Origin: Mycolicibacterium moriokaense
GTDB taxonomy: Bacteria; Actinomycetota; Actinomycetes; Mycobacteriales; Mycobacteriaceae
Reading direction: 5' to 3'
NCBI RefSeq assembly: GCF_010726085.1
Contig: NZ_AP022560.1
Coordinates: forward strand, 1,364,001 to 1,428,000
DNA length: 64,000 nucleotides
Shown: positions 9,614-19,505 of the stretch, piece after piece
How positions within the stretch are numbered: the first letter of the stretch is position 1
Layout: each line of letters starts with the position of its first letter
Notes under the pieces: model-generated
Database searches by the model: none
What the model saw: the letters and a program-made list of their open reading frames with translations, nothing else
What the model was told of the DNA's origin: nothing
Position numbers and translations under genes: made by a program

Positions 9614-11928
9614 CGTCGGAGCTAACCCACGGCTTGAATGTTCCTGACACCGTCGACCGTGCCGCCGCCACTCCGGACCAACCTCAGCCGCACCGCGAAC
9701 TGGGCCTCAAGGACGACGAGTATCAGCGGATCCGCGAAATCCTCGGCCGTCGGCCCACCGACGCCGAACTGGCGATGTACTCGGTGATGTGGAGTGAGCA
9801 CTGCTCCTACAAGTCTTCGAAGGTGCACCTGCGGTACTTCGGTGAGACCACCACCGAAGCGATGCGGGCAGGGATGCTTGCGGGTATCGGTGAGAACGCC
9901 GGCGTGGTGGACATCGGCGACGGGTGGGCGGCCACCTTCAAGGTCGAGTCCCACAACCACCCGTCCTACATCGAGCCCTACCAGGGTGCGGCCACCGGCG
10001 TCGGCGGCATCGTGCGCGACATCATGGCGATGGGCGCTCGCCCCGTGGCGGTGATGGACCAGTTGCGCTTCGGCGCGGCGGACGCACCCGACACCCGCCG
10101 CGTCGTCGACGGCGTCGTCCGCGGCATCGGTGGCTACGGCAACTCGCTCGGCCTGCCGAACATCGGCGGTGAGACGGTGTTCGACGCCTCCTATGCCGGC
10201 AACCCGTTGGTCAATGCGCTCTGCGTGGGCGTCCTGCGCAAAGAGGACCTGCACCTGGCGTTCGCGTCCGGCACCGGCAACAAGATAATCCTGTTCGGGG
10301 CGCGCACCGGACTCGACGGCATCGGTGGCGTCTCGGTGCTGGCGTCGGACACCTTCGGGGGCGACGAGAGCGGGGCGCCGGGACGCAAGAAACTGCCCTC
10401 GGTACAGGTCGGCGACCCGTTCATGGAGAAGGTGCTCATCGAGTGCTGCCTCGAGCTGTACGCCAAGAAACTGGTCGTCGGCATCCAGGATCTCGGCGGC
10501 GCCGGATTGTCCTGCGCGACATCCGAACTCGCGTCGGCGGGTGACGGAGGTATGCGGATCGAGCTGGACGCCGTGCCGCTGCGTGCCGAGAACATGACAC
10601 CTGCGGAGATACTGTCGAGCGAGTCGCAGGAACGCATGTGCGCTGTCGTCGCACCGGAGAACGTCGAGGCGTTCATGGCGGTGTGCCGCAAGTGGGATGT
10701 GCTGGCCACCGTCATCGGCGAGGTCACCGACGGCGACCGCCTCGAAATCACCTGGCACGGCGAAACAGTCGTCGACGTACCGCCGCGCACCGTCGCACAC
10801 GAGGGTCCCGTCTACGAGCGCCCCGTGCAGCGGCCCGACGCCCAGGACGCGCTTAACGCCGACACGTCCGCGAAGCTGCCGCGGCCCTCGACAGGCGAAG
10901 AGCTGCGCGCGACTCTCTTTGCGATGCTCGGCAGTCCACATCTGTGCAGCCGCGCGTTCATCACCGAGCAGTACGACCGCTACGTCCGCGGCAACACGGT
11001 GCTGGCCGAGCACGCCGACGGCGGCGTGTTGCGGGTGGACGAGGAGACCGGGCGGGGCATCGCTATCTCGACCGACGCGTCCGGCCGTTACACCGCACTC
11101 GACCCCTATGCGGGTGCGCAGCTGGCACTGGCCGAGGCGTACCGCAACGTCGCCGTCACCGGCGCCACCCCGGTCGCGGTCACCAACTGCCTCAACTTCG
11201 GCTCACCCGAAGATCCCGGTGTCATGTGGCAGTTCAGCCAGGCGGTGCGTGGCCTCGCCGATGGCTGTGCCGCACTTGGCATTCCGGTCACCGGCGGCAA
11301 CGTCAGTTTCTACAACCAGACCGGGACCACGCCGATTCTGCCGACCCCGGTCGTCGGTGTGCTCGGCGTCATCGACGACGTGCGGCGCCGCATCCCGACC
11401 GGGTTGGGCACCGAACCGGGAGAGACGCTGATCCTGCTCGGGGACACCTACGACGAGTTCGACGGTTCGATCTGGGCGCAGGTCACCGCCGACCACCTGG
11501 GTGGCCTGCCGCCGAAGGTCGATCTGGAGCGCGAGAAGCTGCTCGCCGAGGTGTTGACGGCCGCATCGCGGGACGGGCTGGTGTCCGCCGCGCACGATCT
11601 GTCCGAGGGCGGGCTGATCCAGGCGGTCGTCGAGGCCGCGCTGGCCGGTGAAACCGGTTGCCGCATCATCATTCCCGAGAATGCCGATCCCTTCGTCACG
11701 CTGTTCTCGGAGTCGACGGGCCGTGTTCTCGTCGCGGTGCCGCGGACCGAGGAGAGCCGGTTCGTGGCGATGTGTGAGGCGCGCGGACTGCCCGCGACCC
11801 GCATCGGTGTCGTCGATCCCGGGCCGGAGCCGGGACAGGCCGCCGTCGAGGTGCAGGGTCTGTTTACCGCAAGTCTGGAGGACCTGCGAAGCACGTCGGA
11901 GGGCGTGCTTCCCGGGTTGTTCGGGTGA
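9610..11928 (+). CDS. purL: Phosphoribosylformylglycinamidine synthase subunit PurL
   Basis: The 772-aa small-type PurL is the ATP-dependent synthetase of the PurSQL complex. [12 protein letters not shown] near residue 58, VESHNHPS near 114 and the GVGGIVRDI glycine-rich segment belong to the PurM/PurL ATP-binding fold; the second half repeats this fold ([22 protein letters not shown]). The GTG start overlaps the antiporter stop and is preceded by a -10 box. purS and purQ lie 7 kb upstream. Confidence 0.97.
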   Translation: MTSELTHGLNVPDTVDRAAATPDQPQPHRELGLKDDEYQRIREILGRRPTDAELAMYSVMWSEHCSYKSSKVHLRYFGETTTEAMRAGMLAGIGENAGVVDIGDGWAATFKVESHNHPSYIEPYQGAATGVGGIVRDIMAMGARPVAVMDQLRFGAADAPDTRRVVDGVVRGIGGYGNSLGLPNIGGETVFDASYAGNPLVNALCVGVLRKEDLHLAFASGTGNKIILFGARTGLDGIGGVSVLASDTFGGDESGAPGRKKLPSVQVGDPFMEKVLIECCLELYAKKLVVGIQDLGGAGLSCATSELASAGDGGMRIELDAVPLRAENMTPAEILSSESQERMCAVVAPENVEAFMAVCRKWDVLATVIGEVTDGDRLEITWHGETVVDVPPRTVAHEGPVYERPVQRPDAQDALNADTSAKLPRPSTGEELRATLFAMLGSPHLCSRAFITEQYDRYVRGNTVLAEHADGGVLRVDEETGRGIAISTDASGRYTALDPYAGAQLALAEAYRNVAVTGATPVAVTNCLNFGSPEDPGVMWQFSQAVRGLADGCAALGIPVTGGNVSFYNQTGTTPILPTPVVGVLGVIDDVRRRIPTGLGTEPGETLILLGDTYDEFDGSIWAQVTADHLGGLPPKVDLEREKLLAEVLTAASRDGLVSAAHDLSEGGLIQAVVEAALAGETGCRIIIPENADPFVTLFSESTGRVLVAVPRTEESRFVAMCEARGLPATRIGVVDPGPEPGQAAVEVQGLFTASLEDLRSTSEGVLPGLFG

Positions 11929-13646
11929 GTGCGCAGACCCGCGAACGACACCCACTACTCGTCTGGGCATGGAGCCTGGTCCGACTCGATTTCGTCGGCA
12001 TCGCGTTCGGTGCGCTGTTCTTCTGCCTGTCGCTTACGCCGTCCCTTCTGCCGAGGGACTGGCTGTTCCAGGGGCTGATCGGCGGGCTGAACGCCGCCAT
12101 CGGCTACGGCATCGGCGTGTTCGCCTGGCGGATGGTCAGCCGCTTCGTGATCGGCCGACGCCGGTGGCGGCCGTCGAAGGCGGTGCAGTACGCGATGAAG
12201 ACCGCGACGGTGGTGCTGGCCGTCGGGGCATGTGTGCTGATGCTGATTCCCGCCGCCGCGTGGCAGCGCCAGGTGTCGGCGGTGGTGGGCATGGAAGGTC
12301 CGAACACTCTCGGATACCTGCGGACGCTGATCATCGCGGTGCTCGTCGCCGCCGCGTGCGTGAGTACCACCCGGGTACTGATCGACCTGATCAAGCTGAT
12401 GGCGCGGTACTTGATCCGGCGCTGGCGGCTGAACGACGAGGTGGCCCTGTTCATCGGCACCGCGATCGTCGTGGTGCTGGCCATCACGCTGATCAACGGC
12501 GTCCTCGTTCGTGGCTTCCTCGCCGGAGCGAACCGGGTGTTCCAGCCGCAGAATTTCACCACGCGGCCCGGGATCGTCCAGCCGCTGGATCCCGAAAGAT
12601 CCGGCAGCCCAATGTCTTTCGCGCCATGGGACACACTGGGGTACCAGGGCCGCAATTTCGTCGCGACCGGCCCGGACGCCGAGGAGCTGACGCGCATCAA
12701 CGGCCGACCCGCCAAGGAGCCCATCCGCGCGTACGTGGGACTGCAGACCGCGGACACCGACGAACAGCGAATGGCGGTGCTGCTCAGTGAACTCGAGCGC
12801 ACCGGCGCGTTCGAGCGCAAGCTGCTGGTGATCATCCCGACCACCGGCACAGGGTGGATCAACCCCATCGCCGCGCGGTCGATCGAGTTGATGTACAACG
12901 GCGACACCGCACTCGTCGGCTCGCAGTATTCGTATCTGCCGAGCTGGATCTCGTTCCTGGGTGATCAGCAGAAGTCGATGCACTCCGGCCGCATGATGAT
13001 CAACGCGATCCACGAAAGGTGGGCGAAACTGCCCCCGGACCGGCGGCCGAAGCTGGTGCTCTACGGCGAGAGCCTCGGGTCGATGGCGGGCCAGGGTGCG
13101 TTCGCGTGGCTGCCCGACATCGCCGAGATGGGCTTCTCGTCGGTGCTGTGGGTGGGCCCGCCCAACGCGAGCCCGTTGTGGCGTGCCATCACCGCGCGCC
13201 GCGACCCCGGCACCCCGGAGATCAGGCCACGCTACGACAACGGCCGCACCGTACGCTTCACCGAGGCCATCGACGCGCAGGAGATCGCCGCGGTGGCGGC
13301 GGCACCGTGGGAGGGCACCCGCGTGCTGTTCATGCAGCACCCGTCCGATCCGGTGGTGTGGTGGTCGCCGGACCTGCTGTTCACCAGACCGGACTGGCTG
13401 AAGGAACCGCCCGGCCGCGACCGCACGGCGTCGATGAGGTGGTACCCGATCATCACGTTCTGGCAGGTCGCCGTCGACATGACCAACGCCAGTTCGGTAC
13501 CTGCCGGGCACGGCCACAACTACGGTGACTTCATCCTCGACGGCTGGGTCGCCGTCGCCCCGCCCGACGGCTGGACCCCCGAGGACACCGAGCGCATCCG
13601 CATTGCAATGCAGAAGACGGAATCCGAAGACGGTCCCGAATACTAG
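11925..13646 (+). CDS. Membrane alpha/beta-hydrolase (Abhydrolase_9 family)
   Basis: The 573-aa protein has about four transmembrane segments in the first 210 residues (the Abhydrolase_9_N module) and a large hydrolase-like domain. The nucleophile elbow is [11 protein letters not shown] near residue 385. [17 protein letters not shown] and GHGHNYGD near the C-terminus fit the acid and histidine regions. It begins inside the purL stop (GTGA) and ends in the start of the next gene. Lipid or ester hydrolysis at the membrane is inferred. Confidence 0.85.
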   Translation: MSAQTRERHPLLVWAWSLVRLDFVGIAFGALFFCLSLTPSLLPRDWLFQGLIGGLNAAIGYGIGVFAWRMVSRFVIGRRRWRPSKAVQYAMKTATVVLAVGACVLMLIPAAAWQRQVSAVVGMEGPNTLGYLRTLIIAVLVAAACVSTTRVLIDLIKLMARYLIRRWRLNDEVALFIGTAIVVVLAITLINGVLVRGFLAGANRVFQPQNFTTRPGIVQPLDPERSGSPMSFAPWDTLGYQGRNFVATGPDAEELTRINGRPAKEPIRAYVGLQTADTDEQRMAVLLSELERTGAFERKLLVIIPTTGTGWINPIAARSIELMYNGDTALVGSQYSYLPSWISFLGDQQKSMHSGRMMINAIHERWAKLPPDRRPKLVLYGESLGSMAGQGAFAWLPDIAEMGFSSVLWVGPPNASPLWRAITARRDPGTPEIRPRYDNGRTVRFTEAIDAQEIAAVAAAPWEGTRVLFMQHPSDPVVWWSPDLLFTRPDWLKEPPGRDRTASMRWYPIITFWQVAVDMTNASSVPAGHGHNYGDFILDGWVAVAPPDGWTPEDTERIRIAMQKTESEDGPEY

Positions 13647-14275
13647 TGAAAGCCAAGAGGATTCGGGCTCTGGGCCTGGCGGCGGCGCTCGTCGCGTGGA
13701 GCCTGGTGGTACCCCGGCTGCCATCGCGCTGGCACCCCGTTCCACACGCCGTCGTCAGCACGGCGCTGGCCGCGCTGACCCGTGCCCCGCTGGGTATTCG
13801 CCAGCCCGCGGCGGGCGCTCGCCTCGGCCTCGGCGCCGCCGTCCCGATCGTCCTGTCCGTCGCGCTGAGCGCGGCGTTACCGCGGGTGCGGGCGGAGATG
13901 GCCGGCCGCGACCTGCCCGCCGGCGTTCTGCAATGGCTGTTGCTCGGCATCCCACTGGGGACCGTCTGGTCGGAGGAGGCGGCCTTCCGCGGTGCGCTGG
14001 GCACCGTCGCCGCCGACGCGTTCGGGCCCACGGGCGGCCCGCTGGTGCAGGCGGCGGCATTCGGGTTGTCGCACATCCACGACGCGCGCAGCACCGGCGA
14101 GCCCGTGGTGCCGACGGTGCGTGTCACCGGGCTGGCCGGGTGGGCCTTCGGCTGGCTCTACGACCGTTCGGGCGGACTGATCGCGCCGATGCTGGCGCAT
14201 CTGGCACTCAATGAGTCGGGAGCAGTCGCGGCACTTACCGTGCAACGCATAAGGTCTGCCCATGGTCAGCGCTGA
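13646..14275 (+). CDS. CPBP family intramembrane metalloprotease (Rv0804-like)
   Basis: The 209-aa membrane protein carries all three CPBP/Abi motifs: EExxxR at residues 110-115 (SEEAAFRG), FxxxH in FGLSHIHD, and HxxxN in HLALNES near the C-terminus. The family includes Rce1-type prenyl proteases and bacteriocin self-immunity proteins. GTG 13646 overlaps the preceding stop by one base, so the gene is probably translated in the purL operon. Substrate unknown. Confidence 0.85.
   Translation: MKAKRIRALGLAAALVAWSLVVPRLPSRWHPVPHAVVSTALAALTRAPLGIRQPAAGARLGLGAAVPIVLSVALSAALPRVRAEMAGRDLPAGVLQWLLLGIPLGTVWSEEAAFRGALGTVAADAFGPTGGPLVQAAAFGLSHIHDARSTGEPVVPTVRVTGLAGWAFGWLYDRSGGLIAPMLAHLALNESGAVAALTVQRIRSAHGQR
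14250..14255 (+). promoter_or_regulatory. -10 box of a probable leaderless SDR promoter
   Basis: TAAGGT is separated by 6 nt from ATG 14262 and lies inside the end of the CPBP gene. Confidence 0.4.
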
Positions 14276-15053
14276 CAGAGTCGCGGCAAGAACATTCGTC
14301 GTCACCGGTGCGGCGTCAGGCATCGGCCTGGCCACCGCCCGGCGGCTGCTGGCCGAGGGCGGTGAGGTGATCGGTACCGACCTGACCGCGCCCACCGAGG
14401 ATCTCGGCGAGCGGTTCCGGTTCGTCGCCGCGGATGTCGTCGACGAAGACGCGGTCGCCGCCGTGTTCGCCGCGGCTGAGGGCCGTGTCGATGGCGTGGT
14501 CCACTCGGCGGGCGTGGCCGGTGGCGGGCCGGTCCACCTGCTCCCCAAAGAGGAGTGGGAACGGGTCATCTCGATCAACCTCACCGGCACGTTCGTCGTC
14601 GCGAAGGCCGCGCTGGCCAAGATGATCGAACAGCCGCGGGTCGACGGCGAGCGCGGGTCGATCGTGGCCCTTGCCAGCGTCGAGGGCCTGGAAGGCACGG
14701 CGGGCGGTAGCGCATACAACGCGTCCAAGGGCGGCGTCGTGCTGCTCACCAAGAACATCGCGCTGGACTACGGCCCGAGCGGTATCCGCGCCAACGCCAT
14801 CTGCCCCGGTTTCATCGACACGCCGATGCTCGAGAGCGTGATGGGGTTCGAGGGTATGGCAGAGCCGCTGCAGTCCATCACCGAAGAACATGCGTTGCAG
14901 CGCAGGGGCCGGCCCGATGAGATCGCCGCAATGGCAGCGTTTTTGGTGTCGACGGATGCGTCGTTCGTCACCGGGCAGGCGATCGCGGTCGACGGCGGCT
15001 ACACCGCGGGCCGCGACCACGGGGTCGTCAAGATGTTCGGTTTCCCCGACTGA
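14262..15053 (+). CDS. SDR family oxidoreductase
   Basis: The 263-aa classical SDR has TGAASGIG at residues 15-22, a catalytic Tyr/Lys in AYNASKGG near 152-159, and the PG-motif ICPGFIDTPM. The start overlaps the CPBP gene by 14 nt. The YTAGRDHG C-terminus is found in mycobacterial SDRs of lipid and steroid metabolism; the substrate is not resolved. Confidence 0.9.
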   Translation: MVSADRVAARTFVVTGAASGIGLATARRLLAEGGEVIGTDLTAPTEDLGERFRFVAADVVDEDAVAAVFAAAEGRVDGVVHSAGVAGGGPVHLLPKEEWERVISINLTGTFVVAKAALAKMIEQPRVDGERGSIVALASVEGLEGTAGGSAYNASKGGVVLLTKNIALDYGPSGIRANAICPGFIDTPMLESVMGFEGMAEPLQSITEEHALQRRGRPDEIAAMAAFLVSTDASFVTGQAIAVDGGYTAGRDHGVVKMFGFPD

Positions 15054-15067
15054 GACGTCGACCGGGC

Positions 15068-16273
15068 CTAGGGGTTGATGGTCAACTCGCCGACCTGGCG
15101 GCCCCATACGTATTCGATGAGGATCGGCTGGCCGAGTTCGGCGTGGTTGTACGGCGCGATGCTGGCGCCGGTGTCCATCACCAGATACGGCGCGGGCCAC
15201 AACTCGCGCGAGATCTTCTGCCAACAGCCTGGACGGCCCTCGGGGCCACCTCTGGCGTTCACGCGCGGCAGGTTGTCGGGGTAGATGTACGGGTTGCCCG
15301 CGCCCGCGAACGTGCCCGTCGACGTGGCCAGCGAGAAGCCGTTGCCACCCAGCGTCTTGGCAACCTTCTCCTCGATCTCGGCGTAGTTGCGCAGCGTGCA
15401 GAACAGCTGCGGGCTGTAGTAGTCGAACAGCGCCGACGTCGCCACCAGATCGGCGGCGGCGCGGACGAAGTACGGTCCGCCGCGGTCGAACGTGTCGGCC
15501 GCCGCGTCGGCGAAGCCCAGCGCGCTCATCAGCGCGGCGTCGATGTCGGATCGATGCGCGTTGAACGTGCGCGCCGTGGTCACCGCGTCGGTGAGACCGC
15601 CCCACAGATCCGGTGACGCATCGGCGTACACGTCGACGAGGTCTGCAAGCAGTCGGGTGTCCTGGCGGATCTGCGGCATCCGCGCGTTGAGGTCGTCGAT
15701 GATGGCGTTGCCGTTGGTGAGCGATTCACCGAACCGATCGCCGAGACCCGTCAACGCCTCGGCCGTGGCGGTCAGCGTCTGGTTCAGCTTGATCGGGTCG
15801 ACCTGTTCGGCCAGGGACAGCACGGTCTCGAACAGGGTGTTGAACTCCGTGCTCACCGACGACACATCGATCACCTGGTCGGACGAAACATGTTGCGGTG
15901 ACGGATCATCCGGTGAACTCAGCGAGATGTACTTGTTGCCGAACACGGTGGTGGCCTGGATATCGGCGATCACATTGACCGGAATGATCTTGAGGTAGTC
16001 CGGGTCGACGTCGAGCGACAGGCGCGCCTTGGCGGCGCCGTCCACATCGACGATGCCGATCCGACCCACCCGGCCGATCTCCACCCCGTTGTAGGTCACC
16101 TTGGCGCCCGGCTCCACGACCAGACCCGCACGCGGCGAAAGGAGGGTGAGTTCGGTGGAGCGGATGAAGTCGCCGCGGAACTGTAGATAGAGCAACCCTG
16201 CCGCCACCGTGGCGATCACCAGCAGTAGCACACCCGCCGTCCGGTAGGGCGGATTGTGGCGGTCGACAGACAC
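15068..16273 (-). CDS. Orphan MCE family protein (MceA-like)
   Basis: The 401-aa protein has one N-terminal membrane segment (residues 12-31), an MlaD/MCE domain (LLSPRAGLVVEPGAKVTYNG near 44) and a helical needle region. The C-terminus, with YIYPDNLPRVNARGG, GCWQKISRELWPAPYLV and EYVWGRQVGELTINP, is that of MceA subunits. Mce proteins form periplasmic lipid-import channels, normally encoded as yrbEAB-mceABCDEF. No yrbE or other mce gene is adjacent here, so it must work with components encoded elsewhere or be a solitary paralogue. Confidence 0.88.
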   Translation of the reverse strand: MSVDRHNPPYRTAGVLLLVIATVAAGLLYLQFRGDFIRSTELTLLSPRAGLVVEPGAKVTYNGVEIGRVGRIGIVDVDGAAKARLSLDVDPDYLKIIPVNVIADIQATTVFGNKYISLSSPDDPSPQHVSSDQVIDVSSVSTEFNTLFETVLSLAEQVDPIKLNQTLTATAEALTGLGDRFGESLTNGNAIIDDLNARMPQIRQDTRLLADLVDVYADASPDLWGGLTDAVTTARTFNAHRSDIDAALMSALGFADAAADTFDRGGPYFVRAAADLVATSALFDYYSPQLFCTLRNYAEIEEKVAKTLGGNGFSLATSTGTFAGAGNPYIYPDNLPRVNARGGPEGRPGCWQKISRELWPAPYLVMDTGASIAPYNHAELGQPILIEYVWGRQVGELTINP

Positions 16274-16289
16274 TTTCAGAATCTAAGGT

Positions 16290-16682
16290 ATGGCCACCTC
16301 TCGTAGGGCAGATCCGGCAAGGACGCGTGCGGCGGTTTCGGCGATCGCCGAATGGTTGCGCGACGAGAGCGCACCCGCGCCCGCGCGTGCCGAGTTGGCC
16401 GACGCGGTGCGCTTGACCGCACGCACGCTCGCCGCCGTCGCGCCGGGTTCATCCGTCGAGGTCCGCGTCCCACCGTTTGTTGCAGTGCAATGTATTTCGG
16501 GACCCGCGCACCGGCGTGGCAATCCGCCGAACGTGGTGGAGACCGACCCACGCACCTGGTTGCTGCTCGCGACCGGCCTGCTCGATGTGGCCGGTGCCGC
16601 GGCGGGCGGTGCGCTGCAGCTGTCTGGTTCGCGCGCCGACGAGGTGGCCGCGTGGCTGCCGCTGGTCCGCCTCGACCGTTAA
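16290..16682 (+). CDS. Sterol carrier family protein (Rv0807-like)
   Basis: The 130-aa protein resembles the mycobacterial Rv0807 family found directly before purF. It has a helical N-terminus (TRAAVSAIAEWLRDE), a central strand region VEVRVPPFVAVQCISG and a C-terminal helix. Sterol carrier naming follows the family; lipid binding is not demonstrated by any visible residue. It is divergent from the mceA-like gene, separated by 16 bp. Confidence 0.75.
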   Translation: MATSRRADPARTRAAVSAIAEWLRDESAPAPARAELADAVRLTARTLAAVAPGSSVEVRVPPFVAVQCISGPAHRRGNPPNVVETDPRTWLLLATGLLDVAGAAAGGALQLSGSRADEVAAWLPLVRLDR

Positions 16683-16900
16683 CTTCGCCACACCTGCGTC
16701 GACACAGTGAAGGAGGGCACTGGTCCGCACCGCGCCCGTGACCTGGAGAATCGCCGACGATGCGCTTGTGAGCAGGGAATTGAAGGCCCTGTCGCGGGTG
16801 TTGATTTCGTCGCAAGACACCCGCGATCTATTCCGTGTTTGACCAGTGATGACCGTAGACTGAGCAGGTCTACCCACCCCGCCCTGGGAGCAGCCATATC

Positions 16901-18433
16901 GTGACCGGCCCGCAGCCCGATCCAGAACCCCGCGAAGAGTGTGGCGTATTCGGCGTCTGGGCGCCGGGCGAAGAAGTCGCCAAGCTCACGTACTACGGTC
17001 TCTACGCGCTACAGCACCGCGGCCAGGAGGCGGCCGGCATGGCCGTCGCCGATGGTTCGCAGGTGCTGGTCTTCAAAGATCTCGGCCTGGTGAGCCAGGT
17101 CTTCGACGAGCAGACCCTGGCGGCCATGGAAGGCCACGTCGCCATCGGGCATTGCCGCTACTCGACCAGCGGATCCACCACCTGGGAGAACGCCCAGCCG
17201 GTGTTCCGCAACACGGCGGCAGGCACCGGGGTTGCGCTGGGCCACAACGGCAACCTGGTCAACGCCGCCGATCTAGCCACGCGTGCGCGTGAGGCGGGGC
17301 TGCTGGAAACCCGTGGCGGACCCACGGCCACCACCGACTCCGACATCCTGGGCGCGCTGCTCGCCCACGGTGCCGCCGACTCGACGCTGGAGCAGGCCGC
17401 ACTCGAACTGCTGCCGACCGTGCGAGGCGCGTTCTGTCTGACCTTCATGGACGAGACGACCCTCTATGCGGCCCGCGACCCCTATGGCGTGCGGCCGCTT
17501 TCGTTGGGGCGGCTGGACCGCGGCTGGGTTGTCGCGTCGGAGACCGCCGCGCTCGACATCGTCGGCGCCTCGTTCGTGCGCGACATCGAACCCGGTGAGC
17601 TCCTGGCCATCGACGCCGACGGTGTGCGCTCGACCCGCTTCGCGAACCCCGAGCCCAAGGGCTGCGTCTTCGAGTACGTGTATCTGGCCCGGCCGGACAG
17701 CACCCTCGCGGGCCGTTCCGTGCACGCCGCCCGCGTGGACATCGGCCGCCGGCTGGCCCGAGAGAAGCCCGTCGAGGCCGACCTGGTGATCGGCGTGCCG
17801 GAGTCGGGCACACCTGCCGCCGTCGGATACGCGCAGGAGTCGGGTATCCCGTACGGGCAGGGTCTGATGAAGAACGCCTATGTGGGGCGCACGTTCATCC
17901 AGCCGTCGCAGACCATCCGCCAGCTCGGTATCCGGCTGAAGCTCAACCCGCTCAAGGAAGTGATCCGCGGTAAGCGATTGATCGTCGTGGACGACTCCAT
18001 CGTGCGCGGCAACACGCAGCGGGCACTGGTGCGGATGCTGCGGGAGGCCGGCGCCGTCGAGGTGCACGTGCGCATCGCGTCGCCACCGGTGAAGTGGCCG
18101 TGCTTCTACGGCATCGACTTCGCCACGCCCGCCGAGTTGATCGCCAACGCCGCCAGCACCGAGGACGATCCGAGCGAGATGCTCGAGGGCGTGCGGCACG
18201 CCATCGGTGCCGACACGTTGGGCTACATCTCGCAGCGGGGCATGATCGCGGCCACGGAGCAGCCCGCGTCGCGGCTGTGCTCGGCGTGCTTCGACGGCAA
18301 GTATCCGATCGAGCTGCCGGGCGAAACGGCGTTGGGCAAGAACGTGATCGAGCACATGCTGGCGACCGCGGCTCGCACCGGGGTGCCGATTCAGGCCGAG
18401 AACGACAACGTCTCGGCCCTGCGCAGGCCCTAG
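16901..18433 (+). CDS. purF: Amidophosphoribosyltransferase PurF
   Basis: The 510-aa enzyme catalyses the first committed step of purine synthesis (PRPP + Gln to phosphoribosylamine). A 13-residue propeptide precedes Cys14 in EECGVFG, the N-terminal nucleophile after processing. The PRPP loop is VVDDSIVRGNTQ. Cys in VKWPCFYG and LCSACFDG fit the 4Fe-4S ligands of the B. subtilis-type enzyme. The GTG start is close to a weak TAGACT -10 box at 16856-16861. Confidence 0.97.
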   Translation: MTGPQPDPEPREECGVFGVWAPGEEVAKLTYYGLYALQHRGQEAAGMAVADGSQVLVFKDLGLVSQVFDEQTLAAMEGHVAIGHCRYSTSGSTTWENAQPVFRNTAAGTGVALGHNGNLVNAADLATRAREAGLLETRGGPTATTDSDILGALLAHGAADSTLEQAALELLPTVRGAFCLTFMDETTLYAARDPYGVRPLSLGRLDRGWVVASETAALDIVGASFVRDIEPGELLAIDADGVRSTRFANPEPKGCVFEYVYLARPDSTLAGRSVHAARVDIGRRLAREKPVEADLVIGVPESGTPAAVGYAQESGIPYGQGLMKNAYVGRTFIQPSQTIRQLGIRLKLNPLKEVIRGKRLIVVDDSIVRGNTQRALVRMLREAGAVEVHVRIASPPVKWPCFYGIDFATPAELIANAASTEDDPSEMLEGVRHAIGADTLGYISQRGMIAATEQPASRLCSACFDGKYPIELPGETALGKNVIEHMLATAARTGVPIQAENDNVSALRRP

Positions 18434-19410
18434 GGCACGTTCAGCACCAGCTTTCCGATCACCTCGCGGTTGGCCAACCGTTGCAGCGCCTTCGGTAACT
18501 CCTCGAACGCCACCCGCTCGGTGACCGCGCAGCGCAGCCGTCCCGCGGTCACGAGTTCGGACAGCTTGGCGTGTACCGCCTCGAGTTCGTCGCGGATGTA
18601 GCCGCCTGCGAACACGCCGACCACCGAGGTGCCGGTCATGACAAGCAGTTGGGTGTCGATGGCCGGCCAGCGGCCGCTGGCGAATCCGACGGCGAGCAGT
18701 CGCCCACCCCGTGTCAGCGCACCGTGTGCCTGCTCGGCGGTCTCGCCGCCGACGGGGTCGTAGATCAGGTCGACGCCGCGCCCGCCGGTGGCGGCACGCA
18801 ATTCTTCCGCCAGCCCGCCGCCGCGGTTCACGATGACCGCCTCGGCTCCCAGGTCGCGGCAGAACTGCGCCTTCTGTTCGTCGCCGACGACGGCGAGCAC
18901 CTTGGCCCCCAGCGCGTTGCCGAGCTGAACGGCCGCGATGCCGCTACCGCCTGCCGCGCCGAGCACGGCCAACCAGTCGCCGGCGGCGATCCCGCCCCGA
19001 TCCACGAGAGTCAGCCAGCCGGTCATATGCGGAATCCAGAAGCCCGCGGCGGCGGCGTCGTCGAGTGCGTTGGGCACCGGGAAGGCCTGTTCGGCGGCCA
19101 CGACCGTGTATTCGGCGAATGATCCGTGGCCCTCGATGAACCCGCTTGTCGACATCACTCGGGTGCCGATCGGGGTGTCGACTCCGTCGCCGACGGCCGT
19201 CACGACACCGGCGAGCTCCTGTCCGGGCGTGAACGGCAGCGGGGGAGTCAGCGGATACGTGGCGCGTGCCATCAGGACGTCGGGCAGTCCGATACCCGCG
19301 GCGGCGACCCGCACCTGCAACTGCCCGGGCCCGGGCGGCGGGATCGGTACGTCCGCGAGCTTGAGGACGTCGATGGGCTCGCCCTTGCCGTGCACCTGCC
19401 AGGCGCGCAT
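18430..19410 (-). CDS. NADPH:quinone oxidoreductase / zinc-less alcohol dehydrogenase family
   Basis: The 326-aa MDR-family enzyme has a GroES-like N-terminal domain (VRVAAAGIGLPDVLMARATYP) and the nucleotide-binding motif LGAAGGSGIAAVQLG near residue 148. The structural zinc cysteines of true alcohol dehydrogenases are absent, which fits quinone oxidoreductase. ATG 19410 is taken because MRAWQVHGKG is the family start. It converges on purF with a 4-nt overlap and is divergent from the acyl-CoA dehydrogenase gene. Confidence 0.88.
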   Translation of the reverse strand: MRAWQVHGKGEPIDVLKLADVPIPPPGPGQLQVRVAAAGIGLPDVLMARATYPLTPPLPFTPGQELAGVVTAVGDGVDTPIGTRVMSTSGFIEGHGSFAEYTVVAAEQAFPVPNALDDAAAAGFWIPHMTGWLTLVDRGGIAAGDWLAVLGAAGGSGIAAVQLGNALGAKVLAVVGDEQKAQFCRDLGAEAVIVNRGGGLAEELRAATGGRGVDLIYDPVGGETAEQAHGALTRGGRLLAVGFASGRWPAIDTQLLVMTGTSVVGVFAGGYIRDELEAVHAKLSELVTAGRLRCAVTERVAFEELPKALQRLANREVIGKLVLNVP

Positions 19411-19458
19411 CGGATACCTCCAGACTGTGCGCCGGGTGCCCCTCGACAGTCGGCGAAC

Positions 19459-19480
19459 GTTGTGATTACAGTGTAATTCA
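19459..19480. promoter_or_regulatory. Imperfect palindrome between divergent catabolic genes
   Basis: TGTGATTACAGTGTAATTCACA has near-complementary arms (TGTGATTAC versus the inverse of GTAATTCACA, with a one-base offset). It lies between the quinone oxidoreductase and acyl-CoA dehydrogenase starts. A site for the cluster's TetR protein (22688-23296) is possible but only inferred. Confidence 0.4.
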
Positions 19481-19505
19481 CACGATACCCCGGGACGGTG
19501 ACCGC

